Positions 25,186 to 34,089 of a stretch of 64,000 bases of DNA are shown in pieces; the stretch's first letter is position 1; the number at the start of each line of letters is the position of its first letter. Both the position numbers and the translations under genes were made by a program. Below the pieces are notes generated by a model. It worked only from the letters and a program-made list of their open reading frames with translations, had not been told where the DNA came from and did no database searches. This DNA comes from Gammaproteobacteria bacterium (GTDB lineage Bacteria; Pseudomonadota; Gammaproteobacteria; SZUA-152), in NCBI GenBank assembly GCA_029882975.1, contig JAOUJW010000004.1:1-64000 (forward strand), in the 5' to 3' direction.

Positions 25186-26328
25186 ATGACTAATGCGTCG
25201 CTTTGGTTGGAACGAATAAGGCAACTTCAATTGCCTCAGACCCTACGTATCATGAATGTGTGTGGGGGGCATGAGCGGGCCATTACCATGGCGGGCTTGC
25301 GGTCTGTACTGCCGAAAACAATACAGCTGATACCGGGGCCGGGGTGTCCTGTCTGTATTTGTCCGGAAGAAGATATTTATGATGCGATTCAACTGGCTTT
25401 GCATCAGGAAATAATTTTATTGGCGTTTGGTGACATGTTACGTGTACCAGTCAACGTACCCAAAGGTCAGTGTCGATCCTTGGAACAAGCCAAAGCCGCC
25501 GGGGCCAGGATCCAACCCATTGCTTCTCCCATGGAAGCCTTGAGCGTTGCAAGTCACAATCCGGGTATGGAAGTGGTGTTTTTCGCAGCCGGTTTTGAAA
25601 CCACCATGGCTCCGGTGGCCGCTATGTTGTGTGCCGGTGCGCCGGATAATTTAACGGTACTATTATCCGGCCGTCTCACCTGGCCCGCCGTGTCAATGTT
25701 GTTACAATCGGGAAGGTCGGGATTCGACGCATTAATTGCCCCCGGACATGTCGCAACAGTGATGGGAGCCCAGGAATGGGATTTTGTTTCGCGCCAGTAC
25801 GGTATTGCCAGTGCGGTTGCCGGTTTTTCTCCGGAAAGTTTATTGGCCGGTTTTTACAGCTGCTTGCGTCAGATCCAAGCAGGGCGACCCATGCTGGACA
25901 ACTGTTATGCAGAGGTGGTGAGTGCGCATGGCAATGTCAAAGCGCAACATATTTTGTATCAGGTGATGGCGGTTAAGGATGCCAATTGGCGCGGTGTAGG
26001 AACTATTTCCCGTTCCGGGTTTTGTCTGCAAAAAGCCTATGAGCACTTCGACGCCAGAATTCGTTTCCGCAACTATTTGCAGCGTCTATACGCCGACGAC
26101 GACTGTGGTATGCGCCGCCGCGCCGGGCAAATGCCTCCGGGTTGCGATTGTGCTCGAGTGGTGCTGGGTCAAATTGCCCCCAACCAATGCCGCTTGTACG
26201 CAAAGGCCTGCCGTCCCGGTAGCCCGGTAGGCCCGTGTATGGTATCCGACGAAGGCGCCTGTCGTATCTGGTGGAGCGGTGGTGTGAGAGAAACAGCTCC
26301 GACGGATTTGCCGGAGGTATCTGCATGA
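25186..26328 (+). CDS. hypD: Hydrogenase maturation protein HypD
   Basis: This 380-residue Fe-S protein assembles the Fe(CN)2CO cofactor with HypC. Conserved motifs are present: NVCGGHERAITMAG, GPGCPVCICP, FFAAGFETTMAP, and the C-terminal cysteine cluster in CGMRRRAGQMPPGCDC plus CRLYAKACRPGSPVGPCMVS. Length is normal. Its stop overlaps the hypF start (ATGA). Confidence 0.96.
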   Translation: MTNASLWLERIRQLQLPQTLRIMNVCGGHERAITMAGLRSVLPKTIQLIPGPGCPVCICPEEDIYDAIQLALHQEIILLAFGDMLRVPVNVPKGQCRSLEQAKAAGARIQPIASPMEALSVASHNPGMEVVFFAAGFETTMAPVAAMLCAGAPDNLTVLLSGRLTWPAVSMLLQSGRSGFDALIAPGHVATVMGAQEWDFVSRQYGIASAVAGFSPESLLAGFYSCLRQIQAGRPMLDNCYAEVVSAHGNVKAQHILYQVMAVKDANWRGVGTISRSGFCLQKAYEHFDARIRFRNYLQRLYADDDCGMRRRAGQMPPGCDCARVVLGQIAPNQCRLYAKACRPGSPVGPCMVSDEGACRIWWSGGVRETAPTDLPEVSA

Positions 26329-28616
26329 CTGTCTCCGAACCGTTGTGTGCCAGATTCACGCTGCTGAACGGGCATGTGCAGGGGGTGGGTTTTCGGCCTT
26401 TTGTCTACCGTTTGGCACGGCGTTACGGTGTTAACGGTTGGGTAGAAAATCGCATGGGGCAGGTTGCCATTCATGCGGAGGCCAGTGCACGTATCTTGAA
26501 AAGTTTTCATCGCCATTTACTCAGCGATGCACCATACCATGCACGAGCAAACATTTGCAGCAGCCGGCAGGTACGACTTGAGCGATTTGATTCGTTCAGC
26601 ATTCGAGCCAGCCGGGTTACCCAGTCCCCGGATATTGGTATTGTACCGGATTTGCCTTTATGTGAAGACTGCTTGGGTGAGCTGTACAATCCTCACGACC
26701 GCCGCTATCTCTATCCGTTTATTAACTGTACCAATTGCGGTCCTCGCTATACTCTGATTCGGGATTTGCCCTACGATCGCTGCAATACCACCATGGACGC
26801 GTTTGCTTTGTGCGAATTCTGTCAACGGGAATACCTTGATCCCATGCAGCGACGGTATCATGCCGAACCTATTGCCTGTCCTCAATGTGGGCCGCATATC
26901 GAGTTCGCGGTTAAGGATTCGGTTTTTCCTCTTGTAGGCCGCCGGGATCATGCATTGGGTCAGTGCATAGAGGCCTTTAACCAAGGGAAAACGGTTGCGG
27001 TTAAGGGAGTAGGTGGTTACCACCTCATGTGTGATGCCCGTAATGATCGTGCGGTGCAATCATTGCGAGAGCGCAAACCCAGACCGGACAAACCCTTGGC
27101 TGTGATGCTGCTACCGCAGCAGCTTTCGGCTCACGTTACGGTAACTGCGGTAGAGAGTCAGTGTTTACTGGGAATCTCCCGACCTATTGTGCTGGTACAA
27201 AAAGCGTCATGCAGTGGGCTTTCCAAATATATTGCTCCCGGCTTGGAAACGGTGGGGCTTATGTTGCCCTACAGTCCCCTGCATTACTTGCTGTTGCAGC
27301 AGTTTGGCGGCCCTTTGGTGGCTACATCGGCCAATCTTAGTGGTGAGCCTGTTATTACTGAAAATCTCCAGGTGGAAAAGTTGTTGGGCAGTGTCTGCGA
27401 TGCCTGTTTGCATCACAATCGCCCTATTCAAAGACCGGCGGATGATCCGGTGTATTGCGTGATTGATAAAAAACCCAGACCGATTCGTCTGGGGCGAGGT
27501 AACACACCACTGGAATTGGATCTTCCTTTTCATCTGGATCAGGTGGTGTTAGCTGTGGGAGGACACAGTAAAAACACTATTGCTTTGGCATGGGGACGGC
27601 GGGCACTCATTTCTCCGCACATCGGTGATTTGAGTTCAGTTCGAAGTATGGAGGTGTTTCAACAAACCATAACCGAGCTGCAACGTCTATATCACGTTGA
27701 TGCGGAGATAGTCGTGTGTGACGCACACCCGGGCTATGCCAGTCACCGATGGGCGAAAAACAGCGGATTGCCGGTTCAATCCGTGTATCACCACCACTCC
27801 CATGCAGCTCAATTGGCCGGCGAGTTTGCAGCGGAATCGCGTTGGTTGATTTTTACCTGGGATGGTGTCGGCTTGGGAGAAGACACCGCCTTATGGGGTG
27901 GGGAAGCTTTGTTAGGCGAGCCGGGTGCGTGGCAGCGCGTAGGTTCAATTAAACCTTTTTATCTGCCCGGAGGTGACAAAGCGGCACGGCAACCCTGGCG
28001 TAGTGCCGCATCGCTGTGTTGGGAAGCCGGGTTAACGTGGCGTAATCACACGGACGTGGGGTTAGCTTATGAAGCCTGGCAACGAAAGCTTAACTGTCCT
28101 CAGAGCAGCGCGGTGGGACGATTGTTTGATGCGGCTGCCGCCTTGCTGGGATTGGTGCAAGATGCGAGCTATGAAGCACAAGCACCTATGCTGCTGGAAA
28201 ACCTGGCGCGACAAGGCCGGGGGCAGGCGCTACACCTGCCGTTGCATCATTGCGGCGGTCTATTCCAGACGGATTGGCGCCCCTTATTACCTCTATTGAT
28301 GGATGAGTCCATCGCTCCGGCGGACCGGGCGCGCAGTTTTCATGAATCCCTGGGGATGTCGATCGTGGCGCAAGCCTTAGCGGTGCGTCGCCAGGGAGGT
28401 GAGTTTGCAGTGGGTTTAAGCGGTGGTGTGTTTCAGAATCGTTTGTTAACTGAACTGACTTTGCGCTTGTTACGGGAGCAGGGTTTCCGTTGTTATCTGC
28501 CGGAGCAGGTGCCGTTGAATGATGCCGGATTGAGCTTTGGTCAAATTGTGGAACTCAATGGATTATGGCTACAGGCAAGGCGTAAGCAGTACGATGCTGC
28601 AGAGGGGGGAGAATGA
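26325..28616 (+). CDS. hypF: Carbamoyltransferase HypF
   Basis: The 763-residue enzyme makes the thiocarbamate used for cyanide ligands. Domain order is acylphosphatase (GHVQGVGFRPFVYRLARR), two C4-type zinc-finger repeats (CEDCLGELYNPHDRR with NCTNCGPRY, and CEFCQREY with CPQCGP), a YrdC-like domain (VAVKGVGGYHLMCDA) and a Kae1-like C-terminal domain (YHHHSHAAQLAGE, GLSGGVFQNRLL). The start at 26325 overlaps the hypD stop and has GGAGG upstream; a longer in-frame extension inside hypD is rejected. The stop overlaps hypE by four bases. Confidence 0.96.
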   Translation: MTVSEPLCARFTLLNGHVQGVGFRPFVYRLARRYGVNGWVENRMGQVAIHAEASARILKSFHRHLLSDAPYHARANICSSRQVRLERFDSFSIRASRVTQSPDIGIVPDLPLCEDCLGELYNPHDRRYLYPFINCTNCGPRYTLIRDLPYDRCNTTMDAFALCEFCQREYLDPMQRRYHAEPIACPQCGPHIEFAVKDSVFPLVGRRDHALGQCIEAFNQGKTVAVKGVGGYHLMCDARNDRAVQSLRERKPRPDKPLAVMLLPQQLSAHVTVTAVESQCLLGISRPIVLVQKASCSGLSKYIAPGLETVGLMLPYSPLHYLLLQQFGGPLVATSANLSGEPVITENLQVEKLLGSVCDACLHHNRPIQRPADDPVYCVIDKKPRPIRLGRGNTPLELDLPFHLDQVVLAVGGHSKNTIALAWGRRALISPHIGDLSSVRSMEVFQQTITELQRLYHVDAEIVVCDAHPGYASHRWAKNSGLPVQSVYHHHSHAAQLAGEFAAESRWLIFTWDGVGLGEDTALWGGEALLGEPGAWQRVGSIKPFYLPGGDKAARQPWRSAASLCWEAGLTWRNHTDVGLAYEAWQRKLNCPQSSAVGRLFDAAAALLGLVQDASYEAQAPMLLENLARQGRGQALHLPLHHCGGLFQTDWRPLLPLLMDESIAPADRARSFHESLGMSIVAQALAVRRQGGEFAVGLSGGVFQNRLLTELTLRLLREQGFRCYLPEQVPLNDAGLSFGQIVELNGLWLQARRKQYDAAEGGE

Positions 28617-29611
28617 CCCGTATCAGTCTGGCGCACGGAAATGGTGGTCGGCATATGCGGCAACTTATTGAGGAGGTGTTTGCTGCGGTGTTGCATAACC
28701 CGGTGTTAGCCACGGACGCAGATGCGGTTGGCCTGCCGGATATTCAGGGTAGCGTGATGATGACTGTTGATGGGTTTACAGTACAGCCCTTGGAATTCCC
28801 CGGGGGTGATATTGGAACCCTGGCGGTATACGGAACGGTAAATGATTTGGCAGTGGCCGGTGCCAGACCAAAGTATTTGAGTTTGTCCGTTATTATTGAA
28901 GAGGGACTGGAACTGGTGTTGTTACAGCGTGTGTTGCAATCCATGGCTCAAGCGGCGGTGCAAAGCGGTGTGATGATTGCGTGTGGCGATACCAAGGTGG
29001 TGCCTCGTGGGCAGGCAGGAGGTTTGTATTTAAGCACGGCGGGTATAGGTACGCGCATTCCGGGTTCGTGCCTGGGAATGAACAATATACGTGACGGGGA
29101 CAGCATATTGGTCAGTGGTCCGGTAGGCGATCATGGTACCGCCATAATGTTGGCGCGAGAACAGTTTGGTTTGAGCGGTGATGTACGCTCCGATTGTGCC
29201 AATGTACTGCCGCTGTGCGAAACACTGATTTCGTTACCCGGATTACGTTTCATGCGAGATCCTACACGAGGTGGTTTGGCTACGGTGCTGCATGAAATCC
29301 AGAAAGGCACCGGCTTGGGGATGCAGCTTCAGCAATCAGCCATACCCGTCCATGAGTCGGTTAGCGCGGTTTGCGAAATTTTAGGATACGACCCCTTGTA
29401 CCTTGCCTGCGAAGGTCGTGTCGTGGCGGTTGTTGCAGCGACAAGCGCGGCTACGGCGCTAAACTTGTGGCGTGAGTTACCTCAGGGCGAATCCGCGCAA
29501 ATTATTGGGACCATAGACTCGAATTCTCATCATGTCAGATTAATCACCACTTTAGGGGGTGAGCGGTTTCTCGAAGAACTGGAGGATGATCCTTTGCCGA
29601 GGATATGTTGA
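28613..29611 (+). CDS. hypE: Hydrogenase maturation protein HypE
   Basis: The 332-residue PurM/AIR-synthetase-like protein dehydrates the HypF-derived thiocarboxamide to thiocyanate on its C-terminal Cys. The C-terminus is PRIC, the required ending. Motifs HGNGGRHMRQLI, TVDGFTVQPLEFPGGDIG, GDTKVVPRG and MRDPTRGGLA are present. The next gene, an ATPase subunit, starts 22 bases later, so hyp and ATPase genes are probably one transcript. Confidence 0.96.
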   Translation: MTRISLAHGNGGRHMRQLIEEVFAAVLHNPVLATDADAVGLPDIQGSVMMTVDGFTVQPLEFPGGDIGTLAVYGTVNDLAVAGARPKYLSLSVIIEEGLELVLLQRVLQSMAQAAVQSGVMIACGDTKVVPRGQAGGLYLSTAGIGTRIPGSCLGMNNIRDGDSILVSGPVGDHGTAIMLAREQFGLSGDVRSDCANVLPLCETLISLPGLRFMRDPTRGGLATVLHEIQKGTGLGMQLQQSAIPVHESVSAVCEILGYDPLYLACEGRVVAVVAATSAATALNLWRELPQGESAQIIGTIDSNSHHVRLITTLGGERFLEELEDDPLPRIC

Positions 29612-29633
29612 ACGTGAATTGGGAGCAGCGGTT

Positions 29634-30137
29634 ATGGCGGATCAATCAAATACGACTAAGCAGATGCATGAGAACGCATCGCCCGGGGAATCGGATCCAA
29701 CGAAGCCATCCGTAACCAATCCATTGTCTACCACTATCCAAATAAGTTCCACCCTGACAAATCCGACCTCTACAAATAGTCAAGGAACTGCGCTGACGGA
29801 CAATACTGACTTGAGTGTGGAGCAGGCCATCAATCGCGTCTTGTTGGCTGAACGTGAAGCTGAGCAAATTGTCCGCGATTGCTATCTGAAATCGCAGCAG
29901 AATCTGGAACAGTCGCGTCGACAGGCCAATGTTATTGCCGCCAGGGCCGGTGCCCGGATTAGTTGGGTGCACCAACGTTGCCGTCGCGCTGTCACTGATG
30001 CGAAAACGCAGATCAAACATCAAAGGGGGGAGCTTCAGGATCCCGCTTTATCCGTGGACGAACAAGTACTAACTCGGGTGACTCAGGTCATTGCCGAGCT
30101 TCTGAGTACCCCAGGCAAAACCGGCTGGAAATCATGA
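29634..30137 (+). CDS. V/A-type ATPase coiled-coil stalk subunit (G/H-like)
   Basis: The 167-residue protein has a low-complexity Ser/Thr/Asn/Pro-rich N-terminal 60 residues. A helical region rich in Ala, Arg and Glu follows (NRVLLAEREAEQIVRDCYLK, EQSRRQANVIAARAGARIS). The position before the C, I and K subunit genes and the coiled-coil character fit the peripheral stalk subunit called G, F or H in bacterial V/A-ATPases. The N-terminal tail is unusual for this subunit. Start at ATG 29634 with GGGAGC upstream. Its stop overlaps the next start. Confidence 0.7.
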   Translation: MADQSNTTKQMHENASPGESDPTKPSVTNPLSTTIQISSTLTNPTSTNSQGTALTDNTDLSVEQAINRVLLAEREAEQIVRDCYLKSQQNLEQSRRQANVIAARAGARISWVHQRCRRAVTDAKTQIKHQRGELQDPALSVDEQVLTRVTQVIAELLSTPGKTGWKS

Positions 30138-30901
30138 ACCCGCCTGCAAAATACGCGTATGTTCAAAGCCGTTTGTATGCAAGGCAGGGTATGCGACCCG
30201 ATGAAACGGTATGGCGACAATTGCAGGCGCAAACGGATTTGTCGGTGTATTTATTGAGTGCGAGAAAAACGGTACTCAGGCCCTGGGTATTGGCACTGCA
30301 TGCCGGTGATCCTGCTCACGTTATGGAATCGGCCTTGCTTAATCAATACAAGTACTATGTTGAACAACTTGCCCGTTGGATACCTGTCTGGAGAGATGCT
30401 GTACTCTGGGTGTGCGTACTCACCGAAATACCCTCTGTGCAGTTCTTGCTGGATGGACGGACCGCTCCACAATGGATGCTGAACCAGTCGGATTTGCAAG
30501 CGGCCGGGAGCGTCACCATGGACAAAAGAATCGAAGCATTGAGTCACTTGCCATTTCGCCCTTTGTTAGAAGGGTGGCAGGGCGGAATGACACTAACTCA
30601 GGCCTGGCTATACCACTGGTACGACCTTATGCCGCAGCTCGATAGCCGAAGTAATGAGGGGGTTCAAGCATTCGTTAATGTGTTGCAGGAACACAAGGAG
30701 CATTTTGCGCAATCCGACCCTGCACAAGCAGGGTCCGTACGAGAGGCGTTGTTCAAACAACTGACGCATATGTTTCATCGATACACTTTTCAGCCGGTTG
30801 CGCTATTTATACATTTAGCGCTGGTTGCGGCTGATTTGGAACGGCTGCGCGGTGATATTGTGTCCCGAAGTTTGTTCGCACATATCAAGGAACACTTATG
30901 A
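30134..30901 (+). CDS. V/A-type ATPase subunit C (d-like)
   Basis: The 255-residue, mostly helical soluble protein begins YAYVQSRLYARQGMRPDETVWRQ in the fashion of the C/d subunit, which joins the central stalk to the membrane ring. Overall similarity is weak and the protein is shorter than typical (about 320-350 residues). The assignment rests largely on gene context, between a stalk subunit and subunit I. Start and stop overlap the neighbours (ATGA). Confidence 0.65.
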   Translation: MNPPAKYAYVQSRLYARQGMRPDETVWRQLQAQTDLSVYLLSARKTVLRPWVLALHAGDPAHVMESALLNQYKYYVEQLARWIPVWRDAVLWVCVLTEIPSVQFLLDGRTAPQWMLNQSDLQAAGSVTMDKRIEALSHLPFRPLLEGWQGGMTLTQAWLYHWYDLMPQLDSRSNEGVQAFVNVLQEHKEHFAQSDPAQAGSVREALFKQLTHMFHRYTFQPVALFIHLALVAADLERLRGDIVSRSLFAHIKEHL

Positions 30902-32787
30902 GTTTGCGTTCCACTTCAACGCGTTGGTTTGAGATTTTGGTGGCAAAAGAGGACTTGCTCAAGGTGGTTGACGCGTTGGCTAGAAGCGGCAAGGTACAAT
31001 TGGAAATCACCAGTGAAATAACCCGCCATGCAGCGATTCCGGACTTGCGCGACCGTATGGAGGAATACAATCGTCTGGCCAGACGTTATCAGCTTTACTG
31101 GCCGGCTCAGGACCTGTACCCAACGGAGGTCCCTGGGGAGATTGGTGAACGTATGGATCAAGCCTTGAAAACACTGCGTATCTGGACGCAAGATGCCGAG
31201 GCATTGATTGCGCAACTGGAACAGCTGGAGAACGAGCAAACGGAGTTGAACCTGTTAAATCAGATGCTTCAGGTTTGGCAACAATCTCAAGGCTTGAGCC
31301 ATTCCAAAGAGGGTAGTGGAAACAGGCTGGATTTTGGTTTACTGGCTAAAGCCGGCCCAAGCCTTAGAGCAAGATTGTATGTCTTGCCTGCGCAAACACA
31401 TCTCAGTCATTTACCGCCGGCGGTGCTGTCAGTCAGGGCAAAGTCGCCAACTCGCTTATTTCTTCTTGCGGTTGGGAGTGAAGAGAATATGGAGTCGCTG
31501 CAAAGAGATATGCTGCTTAACAAAGGAAGAGCCGTAGTGCTGCCGAATTGGCTACACGGGGGCGGGGAGCAGGTAATGGAGCAGATTCAACAACGGTTTT
31601 TGGATATTACAGCCAAGATAGAAAGTCTGAATAGCCGCTTGGTTTCTGTGGCGCAAGAACATCAATTGCGGGAAACTTTGGGTAACATTCGACAAATTGA
31701 ATGGTTTATAACTCATATTACCAGTTTACCGGTATCTGAAAACTTCGCTTGGATTACGGGGTGGACCAGCGATGTCAGTGAGAATGAAATCCACAGAATT
31801 CTGGAACAATTGTCGGTTCGAGCGGTAGTTCATTACCCGCAGCCGCCACAAGATCTGCAGGCTCCGATGGTAATGCGTAATCCTCGTTGGTCCAAACCTT
31901 TTGAAATATTTGCGGCTTTGATTGGTACTCCCGGTGAAAATGAATTGGATCCTTCAATGCTGGTCGCCCTGATGGTTCCCGTTCTGTTTGGATATATGTT
32001 CGGGGATGTCGGGCATGGTGTAGTGCTATTTTTGATTGGTGTATTTTTTCAAAAGCAGTATCCGGTCATTAAAATGTTGATTCCCTGTGGTTTGGTTTCA
32101 ATGCTGTTTGGTTTTGCGTTTGGCAGTGTGTTCGCCTTTGAAGGATGGATCGAGCCCCTGTGGGTCAGTCCGGTGCATGAACCGTTGTTGGTCTTATTCG
32201 TACCCCTGGGGGGCGGTATAGCAATTCTTTTAATCGGTTTGATGTTGAACGGAATTCAATCCTATTGGCGTGGTGAAATGCGTCGCTGGCTATTGGTGGA
32301 AGCTGCAGTGGTGTTTATGTATTTAAGTGCACTGGCGTCATTTGTTAATGATTCAGCGGCCTGGTTCTTTGTCGTCAGTGCGGTATGGTATTTTTCGGGT
32401 AGTGTGATTGTAGCGACAACTGCTGTATTAAAAACTCTGGCAACTGCAGTGGGCCAATTGCTGGAAAGTATGTTCCAACTCATTATCAATACCGTGTCCT
32501 TTATTCGTGTAGGTGCTTTTGCATTGGCTCATGCCGGATTGTCAGTGGCGGTTATCGTGTTGATGCAGATCGTCGATAACAGTTTATTTGCCGCAATGAT
32601 CGCTGTGATAGGGAATATTTTTATCATTGTTCTGGAAGGGTTGGTGGTTTCAATACAAACTACCCGTTTGGTTCTGTTTGAATTCTTTATTCGGTTTTTA
32701 CGTGGCAGCGGCCGCTTGTTTCAGCCTTTGAGAGCGCCGTTACATCACGTTGATAAATCAGCAGGAGAAAAGCATGAAATCAAATAG
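30898..32787 (+). CDS. V/A-type ATPase subunit I (a-like)
   Basis: The 629-residue protein has a cytoplasmic N-terminal half (about 1-350, coiled coil from QDAEALIAQLEQLENEQTEL). The membrane half has about seven to eight helices, including MFGDVGHGVVLFLIG, typical of subunit I. The C-terminal region SFIRVGAFALAHAGLS carries the conserved Arg of the ion half-channel. It forms the stator channel beside the K ring. It overlaps the K gene by 14 bases. Confidence 0.92.
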   Translation: MSLRSTSTRWFEILVAKEDLLKVVDALARSGKVQLEITSEITRHAAIPDLRDRMEEYNRLARRYQLYWPAQDLYPTEVPGEIGERMDQALKTLRIWTQDAEALIAQLEQLENEQTELNLLNQMLQVWQQSQGLSHSKEGSGNRLDFGLLAKAGPSLRARLYVLPAQTHLSHLPPAVLSVRAKSPTRLFLLAVGSEENMESLQRDMLLNKGRAVVLPNWLHGGGEQVMEQIQQRFLDITAKIESLNSRLVSVAQEHQLRETLGNIRQIEWFITHITSLPVSENFAWITGWTSDVSENEIHRILEQLSVRAVVHYPQPPQDLQAPMVMRNPRWSKPFEIFAALIGTPGENELDPSMLVALMVPVLFGYMFGDVGHGVVLFLIGVFFQKQYPVIKMLIPCGLVSMLFGFAFGSVFAFEGWIEPLWVSPVHEPLLVLFVPLGGGIAILLIGLMLNGIQSYWRGEMRRWLLVEAAVVFMYLSALASFVNDSAAWFFVVSAVWYFSGSVIVATTAVLKTLATAVGQLLESMFQLIINTVSFIRVGAFALAHAGLSVAVIVLMQIVDNSLFAAMIAVIGNIFIIVLEGLVVSIQTTRLVLFEFFIRFLRGSGRLFQPLRAPLHHVDKSAGEKHEIK

Positions 32788-33127
32788 AGTGATCATCGTG
32801 TTAAGCGTCATTGTCGGATTGTTGGCGACGCTGCTGATGGTGTTTCTGTGGGTGGGGCCGGTGTTTTCTCAGGAAACAACTGCACATGGGACGGCGCCCA
32901 TGGATCCCGACATTGTCAAGTGGGGTTTCCTGGCTGCGGCGCTGTCCACTGCATTGGCGGCACTGGGGGCCGGTTACGCGGTGGCAGCAGTAGGTAGTGC
33001 TGCCATAGGTGCATTAGCGGAAAAACCGGAATTGTTTGGCAGAGTAATGATCTTTGTGGGATTGGCGGAAGGGATTGCCATCTATGGGCTCATTATTTCT
33101 ATTCTGATTTTGAATCGGGTGCTGTAA
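32774..33127 (+). CDS. V/A-type ATPase proteolipid subunit K (c ring)
   Basis: The 117-residue protein has an N-terminal hydrophobic segment (about 6-32, possibly a cleaved signal as in some prokaryotic V-type proteolipids) and then a two-helix hairpin. The hairpin contains ALAALGAGYAVAAVGSAAIGA and VGLAEGIAIYGLIISI; the Glu in GLAEG is the expected ion-binding carboxylate. AGGAG precedes ATG 32774. Whether it carries protons or sodium cannot be decided safely by eye. Confidence 0.92.
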   Translation: MKSNRVIIVLSVIVGLLATLLMVFLWVGPVFSQETTAHGTAPMDPDIVKWGFLAAALSTALAALGAGYAVAAVGSAAIGALAEKPELFGRVMIFVGLAEGIAIYGLIISILILNRVL

Positions 33128-33423
33128 TGCCGGCTCCGGTATATATAGGCGATGAAATCAGTGCAGCGGGTTTCCGTTTAGCAGGGGTACGGATTCGCAC
33201 GCCAAAAAGTGAGGACGTGGCTCAAACCCTGGCATGGGCCTGCGACAACGCATCCCTGGTGATGTTAAGTGAAACCATGGCGATGCAGCTGACGGAGGCA
33301 GAACTACAGGGCTATCTTAGCAGACTTTATCCGCCGGTTGTAATGTTGCCCGAAATTCGTTCTTTGCAAAGTGGGTTCGACTTGTTATCTCAGCTCAGAA
33401 GTCGTTTAGGAGTATTGGAATGA
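33127..33423 (+). CDS. V/A-type ATPase subunit F
   Basis: The 98-residue protein has the fold pattern of the central-stalk F subunit: IGDEISAAGFRLAGVR, then a helix, then LVMLSETMAMQL and VVMLPEIRS. It occupies the expected part of the operon. The start ATG overlaps the K stop and its end overlaps the E gene. Confidence 0.85.
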   Translation: MPAPVYIGDEISAAGFRLAGVRIRTPKSEDVAQTLAWACDNASLVMLSETMAMQLTEAELQGYLSRLYPPVVMLPEIRSLQSGFDLLSQLRSRLGVLE

Positions 33424-34073
33424 ACCGGAAGAAAGAGCCGCACCGATCTGTTCCCTCCAGTATTGTGGAGGCACAGATGATGCGCCTTATGGAAGTTGTG
33501 GAGACTTATCAGAACAAGCTTTGCCAGGAACGCATTGAGCAGGATACGGTAGAAGCGAGAGCGGTTATTTCCAAAGCGTATGAAACTGCAAGAGCACGCC
33601 TTAAAGAAGAAATTCGCAACAGTCGAGATTTCTTGAAATCCGAGTCGGCCCGAATTATGACCAAGCAGCTTAGAATTCGAAAACACCAGGAATACGCCAC
33701 GGTTGCCCGGGTACTGGAAAGAGTGTGGGCCCTACTTCCCGGCGCGCTAATACAACGTTGGCAACAGGAACAAAGTCGACAACAATGGATTGATGCTGTA
33801 GTGCATACTGCGGCCAACAGCTTATTGTCTACTCAGTGGCTCATGCAGTTTGCTCCGGGTTTTCACTCTCAGGAACGTACGCATGTCAGTAAAACCGTTC
33901 TAAGTTTAACAGGTACAGAACCGCAGATTGAAGAAGTGGCAACTTTGCAGGCAGGTCTCATAATTCATGGGCATGGAGCCGGCGTGGATGGCAGCCTACA
34001 AGGTTTGTTGGCATCACGGCTGCAGATCGAAGCGCAGATTCTCGCTGTGTATCGGCAGAATATAGGTTTATAG
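33420..34073 (+). CDS. V/A-type ATPase subunit E-like
   Basis: The 217-residue protein has a long N-terminal amphipathic helix (about 15-105, charged and Ala-rich, ARLKEEIRNSRDFLKSES) and a C-terminal alpha/beta domain ending in LQGLLASRLQIEAQILAVY, as in peripheral-stalk subunit E. Sequence similarity is modest; position before A, B and D supports the call. It is followed by a 16-base gap. Confidence 0.75.
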   Translation: MNRKKEPHRSVPSSIVEAQMMRLMEVVETYQNKLCQERIEQDTVEARAVISKAYETARARLKEEIRNSRDFLKSESARIMTKQLRIRKHQEYATVARVLERVWALLPGALIQRWQQEQSRQQWIDAVVHTAANSLLSTQWLMQFAPGFHSQERTHVSKTVLSLTGTEPQIEEVATLQAGLIIHGHGAGVDGSLQGLLASRLQIEAQILAVYRQNIGL

Positions 34074-34089
34074 CTGGAAATGAGATTTT